Positions 24,845-32,810 of a stretch of 64,000 bases of DNA are shown here, in pieces. Every line of letters starts with the position of its first letter. The stretch's first letter is position 1. The translations under genes and the position numbers were made by a program. This stretch comes from an uncultured Burkholderiales bacterium (GTDB taxonomy: Bacteria > Pseudomonadota > Gammaproteobacteria > Burkholderiales > Burkholderiaceae_C), in assembly GCA_945952065.1 (NCBI GenBank), contig CAMFGY010000001.1, positions 310,001 through 374,000 on the forward strand, read 5' to 3'. A model generated the notes under the pieces. That model saw only the letters and a list, made by a program, of their open reading frames with translations, was not told the origin of the DNA and did not search any database.

Positions 24845-25491
24845 TACCAGGGCGCGCTGAGCTGCTCGGTGGCCAGCATGCGCTGGGTGGCGGGGCGCTC
24901 GGCCATGCGCTGCAGATAAGCGCCGATCTGGGCAAAGCTGCGCGCCGGGCGGCTGGCGAAGCCGCGCGTCCAGCGGCACAGCATGAAGGCCAAGGCATCC
25001 GCCGCGCTGTAATTCGCGCCCAGCAGCCAGGCCTGGCCATGGCCGGCCAATTGCGCTTCGAGTTGGTCCAGCAAGCCCACCACCCGCGCCTCGGCCTTGG
25101 CCTTGACCTCGGCGGCGCCGCTGGCATTGCCTTCGTTCACCCAACGGTCCGGGTAGAAGTAGGCCAGCAAAGCCGGCTGCAAGGTGTTGGTCAACCAGAC
25201 CATCCATTTGTAAAACTGCGCCCGCTCGGCGCTGCCCAGGGCCGGGGCGAGTTGTGCGGCCGGGTGGGTGTCGGCCAGATGCATCAGGATGGCGGCGGTC
25301 TCGTACAAAACAATGTCACCATCGACCAGCACCGGGATCAAGCCATTCGGATTGAGCTTCAGGTACTCGGGCGATTTGTGCGCATTGTTGTCGCGGTCCA
25401 CCTTCTTCAGCTCAAAGGGCTGGCCGATTTCTTCCAGCAAAAGATGCGGGGCCATGCTGGCATTGCTGGGGTAGTAGTGCAGTTGGATCAT
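24841..25491 (-). CDS. Glutathione S-transferase family protein
   Basis: 216 residues with N-terminal thioredoxin-like domain (IQLHYYPSNASMAPHLLLEE, NPNGLIPVLVDGD, ETAAILMHLAD) and a C-terminal helical domain (WLLGANYSAADALAFMLCRW). It differs from gstA in having Ser (SNAS) at the position of the beta-class Cys, which points to a Ser- or Tyr-type or noncatalytic member. The role is unknown. The ATG at 25491 is preferred over a longer frame to 25548 because homologous starts lie there. Downstream of the M2 peptidase gene on the same strand (53-base gap). Confidence 0.85.
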   Translation of the reverse strand: MIQLHYYPSNASMAPHLLLEEIGQPFELKKVDRDNNAHKSPEYLKLNPNGLIPVLVDGDIVLYETAAILMHLADTHPAAQLAPALGSAERAQFYKWMVWLTNTLQPALLAYFYPDRWVNEGNASGAAEVKAKAEARVVGLLDQLEAQLAGHGQAWLLGANYSAADALAFMLCRWTRGFASRPARSFAQIGAYLQRMAERPATQRMLATEQLSAPWY

Positions 25492-25544
25492 GGTGAAAAG
25501 AAGCCGGTGGCCTGTGGGGGTGTCGAAGAAAAAAATGCCCTGAC

Positions 25545-27401
25545 TCAATGCCCTTGGGCGGCCCGCGCATTTTGCTGGTCCAGCCAGAGCTTCAAGGGTG
25601 CGAAGTAGTCGATCAAGGCGCTGCCGTCGAGCTGGGTTTCACCCGTCATGGCCTGCAGCGCTTGCGGCCAAGGCTTGCTGGCGCCCAGGGCCAAGAGGGC
25701 CTGAAATTTTTGCCCAGCTTTTTGATTGCCAAAGATCGAGCAACGGTGCAGCGGGCCGGTGTAGCCCGCCTCGCGGCACAAGGCGCGCTGAAACTGAAAC
25801 TGCAGCAGGTGCGCCACAAAGTAGCGTGCATAGGAGGTATCGGCCGCGACGTGGTACTTGGCGCCCGCGTCAAAGCCCTCGGCCTGCCAGGGCACGGGTC
25901 GCGAAATGCCCTGATAGCGTTCACTCATGGACCACCAGGCTTTGTCAAAGTCTTGCGGCTTGATCTGGCCGGCATAGACCTGCCAGCGCCACGCATCCAC
26001 CTTGTAGGCAAAGGGCAAGAAGGACACTTTGGCGAGCGCCTGCTTGAGCAGGTTGTCGATGTCGTCGCCGGGGCGATCGTCGGCCTTCATCAAACCCACG
26101 GTTTGCAAATAGCTCGGGGTGATGGACAGTGCCACGGTGTCGCCAATGGCCTCATGAAAACCGTCATTGGCCCCGTTGCGGAACAGGACAGGCTGCGCCC
26201 GGTAGGCCAGGTTGTAGTAGACGTGACCAAGCTCGTGGTGGATGGTGATGAAGTCCTCTTCATTCGGGCGGATGCACATCTTCACCCGAACGTCCTGCTG
26301 CAAGTCAAGGTCCCAGGCCGAGGCGTGACACACCACTTCGCGGTCTTGCGGCTTGGTCAAAAGCGAGCGCTCCCAAAAGCTCGGGGGCAAAGCCTGCATG
26401 CCCAGCGAGGTGTAGAAGGCCTCGGCAAACTGCACCATGGCTTTGGCGGACACGCCGCGCTGCACCAAGGCTTGGCTCAAATCAAAATCGCCGGCTTGGG
26501 TGTCGGGCTTGACCAGTAGGTAGATGTTCTCCCAGCTCTGGCTCCACATATTGCCCAAGAGGTGCGCCGGGATCGGCCCGGTGGCCGGCACCAAGTCCGG
26601 CCCATAGGTCTGACGAAGCTTGTGGCGCACATAGGCATGCAGCGAGTCGTACAAAGGCTTGACTTGCTGCCACACCCGCTCCAAATCCGCGGCGAAGGCC
26701 TCGGGACTCATGTCATAGCCTGAACGCCAGAGCGCACCGGTGTCTGCATAGCCCATGGCGCGTGAGCCCTTGTTGGCGAGGGCCACAAAGTCCACATAGT
26801 CTTGCTTGTAAGCCTTGGCCTGCGCATGCCAACCAATCCAGGCGTCCTTCAGCTGCTCAGGATCACGGCTTTCCGCCATGATTTTTTCAAGCGCATCCAA
26901 GGGCAGGCACACCCGCTCGGCCCCTGGGCTCGGCTGCGGGCAGTACTTGGCCATGCCGTAGGCGCCGGTCATGCGGCTGGCCAATTGGGTGAAGCGGGCG
27001 CGCTCCTGGTCATTCGGAATCATCAGGGTGCGCTGCATCAGCTGCAGCTTTCTGGCGGTCTCCTCTGGCAGCTTCTTCAAGCCCTGATACGACCTGGCCG
27101 CCAAGGCGATTTCACCGTTGGCTTTGAGCAGGGCTTCATTGGCTTCGGCGCTGATCTGCTGGGTGTCCTCCGTGATGAAGTTCTGCGCCACCCAATCGGC
27201 GCGCTGCGCTTTGATCTGCAGCGCTTCCAGGCGCGCTTCGGCCTGCTGCACAAAGCGCTCGGCTTCTTGGACGCTTGGCGCCTTGCGTGTGCCTGCCTTG
27301 GGCCCGGATTGCCCTCCGGCCGCAAGCAGAGGCGAATGGCCAAGTGCGAAGAGAGCCACAGCCGCAAGTGAGTTGCGGATCAACGGGCGAGAACGATGCA
27401 T
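25545..27401 (-). CDS. M2 family peptidyl-dipeptidase (ACE-like)
   Basis: 618 residues. Signal peptide (about 1-27, ending LAAG) and an all-helical M2 domain. The zinc site is H389-E390-L-G-H393 with the third ligand in GFHEAIGD about 25 residues on; WYRRL-type and YFVAHLLQFQFQ segments fit the family. Bacterial ACE homologues cleave C-terminal dipeptides from peptides in the periplasm. The start at MHRSRPLIRN gives the signal peptide; frames upstream to 27626 are not coding. Confidence 0.9.
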   Translation of the reverse strand: MHRSRPLIRNSLAAVALFALGHSPLLAAGGQSGPKAGTRKAPSVQEAERFVQQAEARLEALQIKAQRADWVAQNFITEDTQQISAEANEALLKANGEIALAARSYQGLKKLPEETARKLQLMQRTLMIPNDQERARFTQLASRMTGAYGMAKYCPQPSPGAERVCLPLDALEKIMAESRDPEQLKDAWIGWHAQAKAYKQDYVDFVALANKGSRAMGYADTGALWRSGYDMSPEAFAADLERVWQQVKPLYDSLHAYVRHKLRQTYGPDLVPATGPIPAHLLGNMWSQSWENIYLLVKPDTQAGDFDLSQALVQRGVSAKAMVQFAEAFYTSLGMQALPPSFWERSLLTKPQDREVVCHASAWDLDLQQDVRVKMCIRPNEEDFITIHHELGHVYYNLAYRAQPVLFRNGANDGFHEAIGDTVALSITPSYLQTVGLMKADDRPGDDIDNLLKQALAKVSFLPFAYKVDAWRWQVYAGQIKPQDFDKAWWSMSERYQGISRPVPWQAEGFDAGAKYHVAADTSYARYFVAHLLQFQFQRALCREAGYTGPLHRCSIFGNQKAGQKFQALLALGASKPWPQALQAMTGETQLDGSALIDYFAPLKLWLDQQNARAAQGH

Positions 27402-27577
27402 ACGCTTCCTTGATCGGTTCAGAACAGTGCCAAGCCAAGGGCTCACTGCGCGCCAAGGCCGGTCAAGGCCCGGATCACCCACCGGGCACACAAAACATCG
27501 GCGATTGTGACCGCTCCATCGCCCGGGCCCGGATGGCCTGCACCCGAGGCATTCCAAATGCGCTTGCTTCCGGCCAT

Positions 27578-27633
27578 GTAAAGCATGCTTTACAAGCCCC
27601 AAAGAACTCGCTACATTGGAAAGCATGCTTTAC
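27578..27633 (+). promoter_or_regulatory. Promoter flanked by twin AAAGCATGCTTT operators
   Basis: Two copies of the palindrome AAAGCATGCTTT lie at 27580-27591 (within the 16-base perfect palindrome GTAAAGCATGCTTTAC at 27578-27593) and 27620-27631, 40 bases apart centre to centre (about four turns). Between them sits a strong sigma-70 promoter: TTTACA (27589-27594), 17 bases, TACATT (27612-27617). The small XRE protein encoded second in this operon is the likely ligand, giving autorepression by binding both sites. Confidence 0.7.
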
Positions 27634-27653
27634 ACCCCAAGGAGCAAGAAAAC

Positions 27654-28034
27654 ATGAAACACACACAGTACTTGAAAGAACTCGGTATGGCATTGCTCGC
27701 TTACGCAGGGATCTTGATCGGCTCGATCAGCTGGCTGAACAGCCACAGCGAGATGGCCTCGCCGGGGCGCGACCTGCTGGCCCTGAGCCCCATGTTGCCG
27801 GCGGGCTTGATGGTCTGGGTCATGTTGCGGCAGCTCAGGCGCATGGACGAATTGCAGCGCCGGGTGCAGCTTGAAGCGCTGGCCATGGCTTTTGCCGGCA
27901 CCGCCTTCATCAGCCTGAGCTACGGCTTTCTCGAGGGCCTGGGCTACCCGCGATTGAGCATGTTCGTGGTCTGGCCCTTGATGGCCGCTTTGTGGATGCT
28001 GGGCTTGCTGCTGGCGTCAAAACGCTACAAATGA
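27654..28034 (+). CDS. Four-helix membrane protein paired with an XRE regulator
   Basis: 126 residues with four predicted helices (about 9-27, 45-61, 76-95, 101-122). No recognised domain beyond a small uncharacterised membrane protein family that is commonly encoded just before a short XRE regulator. AAGGAG lies 9 bases before the ATG. Its TGA overlaps the XRE start (ATGA). Function unknown. Confidence 0.75.
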   Translation: MKHTQYLKELGMALLAYAGILIGSISWLNSHSEMASPGRDLLALSPMLPAGLMVWVMLRQLRRMDELQRRVQLEALAMAFAGTAFISLSYGFLEGLGYPRLSMFVVWPLMAALWMLGLLLASKRYK

Positions 28035-28222
28035 AGAATCTTTTGCGTGAACTGCGCGCCCAGCGCGGCTGGTCGCAGACCGAATTGGCCGAGCGGCTGA
28101 GGGTCTCGCGCCAGACCATCAATGCCATCGAGAACGAGCGCTACGACCCCAGCCTGCCCTTGGCCTTCGATATCGCCAAGGTGTTCCAGATGCCCATCGA
28201 GGCGATTTTCTCGGCCGACTGA
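28031..28222 (+). CDS. Small XRE/Cro-CI type regulator
   Basis: 63 residues, essentially one helix-turn-helix domain: LRELRAQRGWSQTELAERL, then RVSRQTINAIENERYDPSLP, ending IEAIFSAD. This is the YozG-type compact regulator. It is translated from an ATG overlapping the stop of the membrane protein gene and most likely binds the twin palindromes in front of the operon. Confidence 0.9.
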   Translation: MKNLLRELRAQRGWSQTELAERLRVSRQTINAIENERYDPSLPLAFDIAKVFQMPIEAIFSAD

Positions 28223-28308
28223 AAGCCAGGGAGGGTGGCGCGAGAAGCTGGCCCGGCGCAGCCCTGTTCCGACCAAGCAATAGCAAAAGGCTGGTGTAAA
28301 TTGCGTCC

Positions 28309-29100
28309 GTGTCTCCCTCCCGCGCCTCGTTGGTCTCAACCCTGTGCCGCCCGCTTTGGCGCTGCCTCGCGGCCTTGCTGCTGTGCAGCGCCCTGCCCTG
28401 CGCCAGCGCTGCCGAGTTCAAGGTCGATCTGATCCAGTTCGACCCCTGGGCCAAGCCCAACCCCGACCCGGCGCAGGCCGCCCAAGAGCCCTATGTGGGC
28501 ATCATCGTCGACCTGCTCAAAGAGTTTGAACGCCGCAGCGGCCACAGCACCGTGCGCACGCTCACACCCTACGCCCGCGTGGAGCGCGATCTGCAAGTGG
28601 GCGATATTGACTTCTCCATCATGGCCTGGGGCGATGCGCGCGCCGTCTATGCCAATCGAGGCACGGCCTTGGTGCCCCTGGACTTTGGCGTCATCGCACG
28701 CCGGGGCGTGCGCCTGAAAACGTATGAGGACCTGTTGAACATCGTCACTGCGGCGCCGCGTGGGCTCAAGGTGGACCCACGCTTTGATGTCGATCCGGCG
28801 CTGCGCAAAGAATTGGTCTTGGATTACACCCAAGCCATCCGCATTTCGGTGGCGAACCGCGACGCCAAAGCGGTGGCAGGCTCACTGTCCACCCTGGGTC
28901 ATCTGATTCACAAATTCGGCCTGGAGGCCGAGTTCGGTGACGTGCTGATACTCAACACCACCCACCTGACCGTGGCCTTCTCGAAAAAGTCCAAGCAGCT
29001 GGGCGCCGAGGCGCAGGTGAACGCCGTCTTCAAAAGCATGGTGGACGACGGCAGCGCCAAGAAGATCTATGAACGCTGGATGTTCCCGCCCAAACCTTGA
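28309..29100 (+). CDS. Periplasmic solute-binding protein (SBP_bac_3-like)
   Basis: 263 residues with a signal peptide (about 1-34, ending SAA) and the type 3 binding-protein pattern: GIIVDLLKEFERRSG, RVERDLQVGDIDFSIM, and a C-terminal VNAVFKSMVDDGSAKKIYERW. Without adjacent permease genes it may act as a stand-alone sensor or share a transporter elsewhere. GTG start with TAAATT only 6 bases upstream, so possibly leaderless. The ligand is unknown. Confidence 0.8.
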   Translation: MSPSRASLVSTLCRPLWRCLAALLLCSALPCASAAEFKVDLIQFDPWAKPNPDPAQAAQEPYVGIIVDLLKEFERRSGHSTVRTLTPYARVERDLQVGDIDFSIMAWGDARAVYANRGTALVPLDFGVIARRGVRLKTYEDLLNIVTAAPRGLKVDPRFDVDPALRKELVLDYTQAIRISVANRDAKAVAGSLSTLGHLIHKFGLEAEFGDVLILNTTHLTVAFSKKSKQLGAEAQVNAVFKSMVDDGSAKKIYERWMFPPKP

Positions 29101-29129
29101 GGGCCTGTGACGGGCCCAGCCTCACCAGC

Positions 29130-29954
29130 TCAGGCGCCCTCGCCCCGTTGCAAAGCCACGGCCAGGGCACCATCGGCGCGACGCAGCTCGAGGCGAGAAC
29201 CTTCAATCTGCAAGCTCGACACCGATTCCAAGGCCTGCAAGAACGCCCGCTCCTGGGCGGCCACTTCGGCATTCGGGCAGGCCATGCGGGTGCTGACCAC
29301 CGGGCCAATGGCCAGACGGGTCTTGCCCTCCAGCCGGTAAGCCCCCTGGAATTGATTGCAGCCCGCCGAGCCGAACACCCGCCCTTCGGCGCTGAAATTC
29401 AAACTGACGCTGCTGCCCGCCACCAAGCTCACCACCGCCTGCTTGCCGTTGTTAATGCCAGTGGCCTGCCAAGCATTGCCCACCAGAGAGAAAGACTGGG
29501 GCGCCAAGGCTTGCAGCACTTTACCGTCCGCCGCCAAGAACTCCAGCTGACCCTGGGCATTGAGGCGATAAGACTTGGCCTGGCCGAGGGCCGCCACAAA
29601 GGCTTCGGCGCGAGCCATCACCTCGGGCGGACAGGCCATCATGGTGCTGGGGCCGCGGCCACCCAGCTCAAAGCTGTGACCCTGGGTTTTGTAGGGCGCG
29701 GAAAAACGGTTGCAGCCGTCGCTCCCCTGCACGCGCCCGCCCTCAAAGCGCAGTGTGGCGCCCTGCTTCTGGGCGCCGCCCGCTTCGCCCACGGTTTGCA
29801 CCCAGGCCGTGCCTTCGAGCGCCGGCGGCACGCTGGCCGCCTCAGCGGGCTTGGCTTTGTCCATGGCGGTACATCCGCTGAAACTGAAAGTCAGCACCAA
29901 GCCGGCCGCAAGCAGCGCCTTGCGTTGGGGCTTCAACAACACCAAACCATTCAT
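29130..29954 (-). CDS. Lipoprotein with two META domains
   Basis: 274 residues. Lipoprotein signal (LVLTFSFSGC; Cys28) and two META (HslJ-like) domains at about 45-150 and 155-270, each with the typical Cys-Asn-x-Phe (GSDGCNRFSAPY; GSAGCNQFQGAY) and MACP (TMMACPPE; TRMACPNA). HslJ is linked to heat shock and novobiocin resistance in E. coli; here the role is unknown. The internal duplication is clear in the sequence. Confidence 0.85.
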   Translation of the reverse strand: MNGLVLLKPQRKALLAAGLVLTFSFSGCTAMDKAKPAEAASVPPALEGTAWVQTVGEAGGAQKQGATLRFEGGRVQGSDGCNRFSAPYKTQGHSFELGGRGPSTMMACPPEVMARAEAFVAALGQAKSYRLNAQGQLEFLAADGKVLQALAPQSFSLVGNAWQATGINNGKQAVVSLVAGSSVSLNFSAEGRVFGSAGCNQFQGAYRLEGKTRLAIGPVVSTRMACPNAEVAAQERAFLQALESVSSLQIEGSRLELRRADGALAVALQRGEGA

Positions 29955-30018
29955 GCATACGCTCCTGAATCGGGGTCAACATCGCAAGGCCTACCCTAAC
30001 ACCAAAACGCTCAGCGGC

Positions 30019-30417
30019 TCAGGCACGCTGGGCATCGATGTTTTGCCGCAGCTGAAACACATTGCCCTCCGGGTCATAGGCATTGCGCACCGTGAAGCCT
30101 GGCCCCTGGTAGCTGGGCCCAAACACCTCGCCCCCCAGGGCCCGCACCTGCTCGGCCGCTTGCGCCAAATTGGGCACGGTAAAGAAGAGCTTGATGGACT
30201 GCTCCTCACGCACCACCGGCGGCGTGCTGATGCTGAAGCTGGCCGCAATGAGCTCAGGCAGGGCATGGATGATGAGCTGCAAGTCGGGCGACTCGATCAC
30301 ATGGTGCTCGGCGCTGGCATGCAGGCGCTTCATGCCCAGAACTTTTTGATAAAACGCGGACAAGCGCGTCAGGCTGTGGGCATAAATCATCGCGCCGGCG
30401 CGAGCGGGTCCTGGCAT
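30019..30417 (-). CDS. VOC/glyoxalase superfamily protein
   Basis: 132 residues with the paired beta-alpha-beta-beta-beta pattern of VOC proteins: MIYAHSLTRLSAFYQKVLGM at the front and VRALGGEVFGPSYQGPGFTV then DPEGNVFQLRQ at the back. Often a metal-dependent dioxygenase or resistance protein, but the activity cannot be predicted. The start at MPGPARAG is likely; MIYAHS (30390) is possible. Confidence 0.8.
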   Translation of the reverse strand: MPGPARAGAMIYAHSLTRLSAFYQKVLGMKRLHASAEHHVIESPDLQLIIHALPELIAASFSISTPPVVREEQSIKLFFTVPNLAQAAEQVRALGGEVFGPSYQGPGFTVRNAYDPEGNVFQLRQNIDAQRA

Positions 30418-30527
30418 GGTGCTAACTTCCAAATCAAAGGCCTGGCGATTATGCGGCGCCGGGCCCGGGTAAAACTTCACATCGATTCAGAAAACGCTGG
30501 CACTGTCCATCAGGCTCTCAAGGTCCT

Positions 30528-31043
30528 TCAAGGCCATTCAATCCCATAGAGCAGCAGCTTGCGGCTGCCGTCTGGGTGATCGATCTCGCGCAAGCGGCGC
30601 AGGCCGAGCTTTTCCAACAAGGCTTGTGAGGCCTGGTTGTAGTCCCGGGTGGTCGCCAACACGCGCCGCAAGCCCAGCTCATGCTGCGCAAACTGCAGCA
30701 CCGCATTTGCCGCCTCGAAGGCATAGCCCTGGCCACAAAACTGCGGCAACAAGGCAAAGCCGATATCGGGTTCGTCCAAGTAGTCGCGCTGCGCCAAACC
30801 GCAAATGCCGATGAGCTCAGCCGAGCCCTTGAGCGCCACCGCACAAAAGCCAAACCCCAGGCGCCCATACATCTCCACCGGACCGCTGAGGATGTAGCGC
30901 TCGGCGTCCTCCAGCGTTCTGACGCCGCGATCTCCGATGTAATGCAGCCAGCTCGCATCGTTCAACAGGCGCAGCATGAAGGCGGCATCGCCTTGGGCGT
31001 CCAGCCGGCGGATCTGCAAGCGCGGGGTTTCAATCGTTCTCAT
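30528..31043 (-). CDS. GNAT acetyltransferase, RimJ/RimL type
   Basis: 171 residues: ETPRLQIRRLDAQGDAAFML at the start and LPQFCGQGYAFEAANAVLQF as the acetyl-CoA motif (QGYA), then ALLEKLGLRRL. RimJ/RimL-type enzymes acetylate ribosomal proteins or small molecules; the target here is unknown. Single gene in a minus-strand series. Confidence 0.85.
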   Translation of the reverse strand: MRTIETPRLQIRRLDAQGDAAFMLRLLNDASWLHYIGDRGVRTLEDAERYILSGPVEMYGRLGFGFCAVALKGSAELIGICGLAQRDYLDEPDIGFALLPQFCGQGYAFEAANAVLQFAQHELGLRRVLATTRDYNQASQALLEKLGLRRLREIDHPDGSRKLLLYGIEWP

Positions 31044-31110
31044 CAGCGCTCCAAGGCGTCAAGGCTTTGATCGATGAAAGGCGGGGCCGGCCGTACCGTG
31101 TGCGCGCCCA

Positions 31111-31542
31111 TCAACCCACCTGAAAAATAAAGTCTTGCGCGGCCCGCGTCCTGGTCGGCTGGCCCTTCTTCAGCGGCACTTCAAAACGCCAGCGCAAAAT
31201 CGCCTCCACCGACAAGGCCGCAAGCGCCGGGGGCGGCGCGCCCAGCACGGTCGGATCGCTGACGCGACCGTCCTCCCCGACCCAGAAAAGCACCCGCACA
31301 CGCCCACTGATATGGGCATCGCGGAGTTGCTGCGGATAGTCAGGAAAGGGCGAGCTCAAGGTCTTGAGCGGTTTGTCCAAGTCCGCAATATTGGGCATTT
31401 GGCTCACCAGCTCGGCATGGCTGCGCTCTGCGGCGGCACGCGACTCCGATTCGCCCTCCAGGCGAACCCGGTAATTGGGCTCCGAGGCATGGCCCGCCGC
31501 CATCATGGCGAACAGTGCAAAGTTCAGCAGCAGTCTGTGCAT
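31111..31542 (-). CDS. Secreted TonB C-terminal domain protein
   Basis: 143 residues. A cleavable signal peptide (MHRLLLNFALFAMMAAGHAS) replaces the membrane anchor and Pro-rich linker of a true TonB; a TonB C-terminal domain follows at about 62-143 (FPDYPQQLRDAHISGRVRVL, AILRWRFEVPLKKG). It is therefore a periplasmic protein with a TonB fold, not a complete energy transducer. Partner and role are unknown. Confidence 0.75.
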   Translation of the reverse strand: MHRLLLNFALFAMMAAGHASEPNYRVRLEGESESRAAAERSHAELVSQMPNIADLDKPLKTLSSPFPDYPQQLRDAHISGRVRVLFWVGEDGRVSDPTVLGAPPPALAALSVEAILRWRFEVPLKKGQPTRTRAAQDFIFQVG

Positions 31543-31635
31543 CGGCTTGGGCTGAGACGTTGGGGGAATGCATGAGTCCATGGCTGACTCGCGCGCGGCT
31601 GCGGCGATGATACCGAGCCCCGCTGAAGGACAAGA

Positions 31636-31650
31636 CCCGCGCGCAGCGGG
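31636..31650 (-). terminator. Possible terminator after the lipoprotein gene
   Basis: On the minus strand CCCGC, loop TGCGC, GCGGG is followed by TCTTGTCCTT. It lies 17 bases past the stop of the lipoprotein gene at 31667. The stem is short and the T-run imperfect. Confidence 0.35.
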
Positions 31651-31666
31651 CCCTGCTTGTGCGCGC

Positions 31667-32590
31667 TTACAAGAGCTTTTTTAGCGCCGCCTCAAGCTCT
31701 GGCTTTTGCACCGTCTTGGTCGTGACCCCGCCCTCTTTGCTGCGCAATGAGAGTTGCAGCAGCTCGCCATCACGGGTGATCGTCAGTTCGGCGCCGTCAA
31801 CCGAAGTGACTCGCGCCGGCAGTTCGAGATAGCTTTCCTTGTCCGCGCCGGCACCAATTGGCCGACTCACCACGGCGGTTCTGCTGATCTTCAAGGCCTG
31901 CGCAAAGCTGCTGTTGGCAACGGTCGATTGGGTCACGACAAGCATTTGCTCGGTATCGCCTTGCACTGTGAATTTCTGGTCCACCCGATACACCATCGAG
32001 ACATCAATGGACTGGCTGCCCCGGCTGAGGCTGTAGTTGGCCGTGCGTTCATACGCACCATCTGCGGCGGCTCGAACGGTGCTCATGCCGTTGAGCAGCG
32101 GCGCATCCGCCCCCACATACCCCCCCTCTGAGAGAAAGTTGTACGAGCCCTTCCAGTGATCAAAGCTGGCAACCGCGATGGGCTTGCCTACTTGTTGCGA
32201 GCCCTTCCAAGCGTAGATGCCGGAGCTCAGTTCCAAGTCCCGGGACTCTATGCGGTGCTTGCAGGCTTGGGGCTGCAAGGTGATCTCATCATTGTTCTGG
32301 CTAAAGCTCACCGAACCTGAGACCGAACAATTCTTCTTGCCGCTGCCATTCACGCCGTTGGAAAACTCCTTTTGTATCGCCAACAAGGGGCCAACGTAGG
32401 CGCTTTGCCTGTTCTCGAACTCACTCAAAGCAGCGACTTCCACCATGTTCTGGGCGGTGATCCGTGAGGTTGGGACGGGCTCTTCCGAGCCCCCTCCGCC
32501 GCAAGCCGTCAAAGCCAGGCTCAAACTCAGGCCAAGCGTGCCGCCGAGGATACGCTTGCGATTGCATGTGTCGAACGGATGAGTTCGCAT
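31667..32590 (-). CDS. Uncharacterised lipoprotein
   Basis: 307 residues. Lipoprotein signal with LSLALTACGGGG (Cys about residue 30) and a Gly-rich linker; the mature part is beta-rich with no recognised domain. Codon use is ordinary for the region. The C-terminal half contains many Ser/Thr-rich strands (ADKESYLELPARVTSVDGA). Function unknown. Confidence 0.75.
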   Translation of the reverse strand: MRTHPFDTCNRKRILGGTLGLSLSLALTACGGGGSEEPVPTSRITAQNMVEVAALSEFENRQSAYVGPLLAIQKEFSNGVNGSGKKNCSVSGSVSFSQNNDEITLQPQACKHRIESRDLELSSGIYAWKGSQQVGKPIAVASFDHWKGSYNFLSEGGYVGADAPLLNGMSTVRAAADGAYERTANYSLSRGSQSIDVSMVYRVDQKFTVQGDTEQMLVVTQSTVANSSFAQALKISRTAVVSRPIGAGADKESYLELPARVTSVDGAELTITRDGELLQLSLRSKEGGVTTKTVQKPELEAALKKLL

Positions 32591-32744
32591 CTGGAGGGAC
32601 TCCCTGTTGGTATGGACAGGGCAGTGTCTTGGCCGAGTGGGCGAGCGTCAAAGCAAGCGGGCAAGGTATCGCCAGGCGCGCTGGCAAGCGTCGCTAGGCG
32701 CTACTTCACATCGCCAAGCCCGCTCAACATCATGGAAAACCTCT

Positions 32745-32762
32745 TGCCGACCTGTGTCGGCA
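32745..32762 (-). terminator. Hairpin after the acyl-CoA ligase gene
   Basis: On the minus strand TGCCGAC, loop ACAG, GTCGGCA: a perfect 7-bp stem with a 4-base loop, followed 5 bases later by TTTT. It stands 49 bases past the ligase stop at 32811, in a 220-base gap in which I see nothing else. Confidence 0.5.
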
Positions 32763-32810
32763 CCAACCGCCGCTTTCTTCACCGCGAGCAGCGGTGCAGC
32801 AACACCGTGC

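Noticed and set aside
29101-29117. Hairpin GGGCC/GGCCC between convergent genes as terminator
   Set aside because: Five-base stem with a seven-base loop and no T-run; too weak.
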